7,700 nt of DNA from Paludibacter sp. (GTDB lineage: Bacteria > Bacteroidota > Bacteroidia > Bacteroidales > Paludibacteraceae), in assembly GCA_030655595.1 (NCBI GenBank), contig JAUSNQ010000151.1:1-7700 (forward strand), written 5' to 3'. Below, in pieces: positions 6,905 to 7,700 of this stretch. Position 1 is the first letter of the stretch, and each line of letters begins with the position of its first letter. A model generated the notes under the pieces. That model worked only from the letters and a program-made list of their open reading frames with translations, searched no databases and had not been told where the DNA came from. The translations under genes and the position numbers were made by a program.

Positions 6905-7200
6905 ATTTTAATTCTTTCTTCTACATCCATACTTTGGTGAAGTATTCTTATTATTTCCACTTTTTTATCCGATGTTTTGTATCTATAAAATATCAAATGT
7001 GACTTAACCTTGGTACACCTATAATTTTTTCTAATGTGGTCAACATTTCTTCCTGATAAAGGATGTTCTGTGATATACTCAATCTCGTCAAAAATCAGAT
7101 TGTAATATCGATCGGCCTGTTCAACCGACCAGGTTTCAATCGTATAAAGCCAAATATCTTCAATATCTTCTAAAGCTTTTTCGCTTATCTCAAATTTCAT
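6901..7200 (-). CDS. parE: ParE/RelE-superfamily toxin
   Basis: This 99-residue protein has the ParE toxin layout. An N-terminal strand is followed by the helical hairpin ALEDIEDIWLYTIETWS (9-25) and QADRYYNLIFDEIEYI (28-43), then HPLSGR (46-51), the strands HLIFYRYK (68-75) and VEIIRILHQSMD (81-92). The last motif, R-I-L-H-x-x-M-D, is typical of ParE, whose studied members poison DNA gyrase; RelE relatives instead cut mRNA at the ribosome. The target here is inferred from family only. The start overlaps the end of the antitoxin gene by 11 bases, so the two are translationally coupled and expressed together. Its stop codon shares bases with the ATG of the lipoprotein-like remnant. The toxin appears full length and intact. 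Confidence 0.9.
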   Translation of the reverse strand: MKFEISEKALEDIEDIWLYTIETWSVEQADRYYNLIFDEIEYITEHPLSGRNVDHIRKNYRCTKVKSHLIFYRYKTSDKKVEIIRILHQSMDVEERIKI

Positions 7201-7444
7201 TGCGCGGGTATTTGGCGTGAAGATTGGAAAGTGCTCTTTCTCTGTCGAAATTGGAGATCATTCCCGATTTCTCTCCTGCTTTTAACTCATTGATAAGCAT
7301 TTTCGTCTTGTTTTCCTGTTGTTCAAACAAGCGTAAAGCAGTTCTTACAACTTCACTTGCAGATGCAAATTTACCTGATTTCACCTTCTCGCTTATAAAA
7401 TTATCGAAATACTCGCCGAGCAGAATTGATGTGTTCTTTGCCAT
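7190..7444 (-). CDS. parD: ParD-type antitoxin, ribbon-helix-helix protein
   Basis: This 84-residue protein is the antitoxin partner of the downstream ParE. The N-terminal strand NTSILLGEYFDNFI (4-17) followed by VKSGKFASASEVVRTALRLF (21-40) is the ParD form of the ribbon-helix-helix DNA-binding fold, which dimerises and represses its own promoter. The C-terminal half (EQQENK onward, through GEKSGMISNFD) is the part that in relatives wraps the toxin. The gene comes first in the pair, as usual, so antitoxin is made before toxin. Its promoter lies 26-56 bases upstream with a palindrome between the boxes, a likely operator for self-repression. No Shine-Dalgarno sequence is visible before the ATG. 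Confidence 0.9.
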   Translation of the reverse strand: MAKNTSILLGEYFDNFISEKVKSGKFASASEVVRTALRLFEQQENKTKMLINELKAGEKSGMISNFDRERALSNLHAKYPRNEI

Positions 7445-7469
7445 AATTGTTTTTGCTGAATTATTGCTG

Positions 7470-7500
7470 CAAATATACCAATTATTGGTATTATAGCAAA
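7470..7500 (-). promoter_or_regulatory. parDE promoter
   Basis: On the minus strand TTTG (7500-7497) is followed after exactly 19 bases by TATATTTG (7477-7470), a full match to the Bacteroidota TTTG-N19-TAnnTTTG promoter. Transcription would begin near 7463, about 19 bases before the parD ATG. Confidence 0.8.
7475..7491. promoter_or_regulatory. 17-base palindrome, probable ParD operator
   Basis: ATACCAATTATTGGTAT is a perfect inverted repeat with 8-base arms around one T. It fills most of the spacer between the -33 and -7 boxes of the parDE promoter, where a bound repressor would block polymerase. Ribbon-helix-helix antitoxins bind such sites in their own promoters; binding here is inferred. 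Confidence 0.65.
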
Positions 7501-7586
7501 TTGTTTTTAAATATTATGCTACTATTTATCAACCAAAATGTTTATAATATGTAAAACAAAGAGAAAAACACACCCCTTTCCCCCTT

Positions 7587-7610
7587 TTTTGCAATCCCGA
7601 CATTGCAAAA
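7587..7610. repeat. Inverted repeat over the -33 box of the rightward promoter
   Basis: TTTTGCAAT (7587-7595) and ATTGCAAAA (7602-7610) are perfect 9-base arms around CCCGAC. The right arm contains the -33 TTG of the promoter at 7602-7632, so this could be an operator. No T-tract follows on either strand in the right place for a terminator. Confidence 0.5.
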
Positions 7611-7632
7611 TCAAATAATTGTTGTAATTTTG
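7602..7632 (+). promoter_or_regulatory. Promoter for the gene leaving the right edge
   Basis: ATTG (7602-7605), a 19-base spacer and TAATTTTG (7625-7632) match the Bacteroidota promoter. The start of transcription would be near 7639, only about 9 bases before the ATG at 7648. It points away from the parDE promoter; the two share the intergenic region 7445-7647, which otherwise holds a polypyrimidine run at 7573-7590 and no gene. Confidence 0.7.
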
Positions 7633-7647
7633 CAGCAAAATAAATCC

Positions 7648-7700
7648 ATGGAGTCGTTCTATCATATACACCTCGATTTAGTGGCACATGTGCATGCGCC
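7648..7700 (+). CDS. Unidentified protein, N-terminus only
   Basis: Seventeen codons from the ATG at 7648 read MESFYHIHLDLVAHVHA and run off the right edge. A good promoter directly upstream supports a real gene start. The visible part is too short to assign a family; no signal peptide is evident, and four His residues in 17 are noticeable but not diagnostic. Confidence 0.5.
   Translation, partial: MESFYHIHLDLVAHVHA

Noticed and set aside
7224..7496. Plus-strand open frame of 90 codons opposite parD
   Set aside because: It lies over the well-supported parD gene and its promoter; coding evidence favours the minus strand.
7573..7590. Polypyrimidine run upstream of the rightward promoter
   Set aside because: Short and without mirror symmetry; no support for a special structure.

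Overview
The window looks like chromosomal DNA of a Bacteroidota member. It is AT-rich, its starts lack Shine-Dalgarno sequences, and three sites match the TAnnTTTG -7 box typical of that phylum, two of them with a -33 TTG element exactly 19 bases upstream. Genus cannot be read from this sequence. All intact genes are on the minus strand; one truncated gene leaves the right edge on the plus strand.

From left to right: (1) positions 1-743 hold the N-terminal part of a secreted SGNH-hydrolase-like protein whose C-terminus lies beyond the left edge. (2) 810-3524 is a full-length phosphoenolpyruvate carboxylase (ppc), the anaplerotic enzyme making oxaloacetate from PEP and bicarbonate. (3) 3641-6454 is a compact set of three genes, purK-purE-MFS transporter. 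purK and purE overlap by ATGA and the transporter starts one base after the purE stop. PurK and PurE together convert AIR to CAIR in purine synthesis; the transporter is of the OFA-like MFS type with unknown substrate. (4) 6455-6900 has no intact gene. It carries a purK leader with a -7 box, a long hairpin followed by a T-tract, and a possible 34-codon ORF, then a gene remnant. (5) 6901-7444 is a ParD/ParE-type toxin-antitoxin pair with its own promoter; a perfect 17-base palindrome sits between the promoter boxes. (6) 7445-7647 is a divergent intergenic region, with a second promoter facing right toward a truncated gene at 7648.

The most interesting points are the following. A 65-base near-identical repeat links the SGNH-like gene to a frameshifted remnant 6.1 kb away, and the remnant's lipoprotein-like head starts on the parE stop codon. 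The parDE promoter has an embedded operator-like palindrome. The purKE leader resembles an attenuator. The PEP carboxylase appears to lack an Arg and a Lys that are functional in the E. coli enzyme. No mobile element, CRISPR array or RNA gene was recognised, and no clearly new multi-gene system is present.
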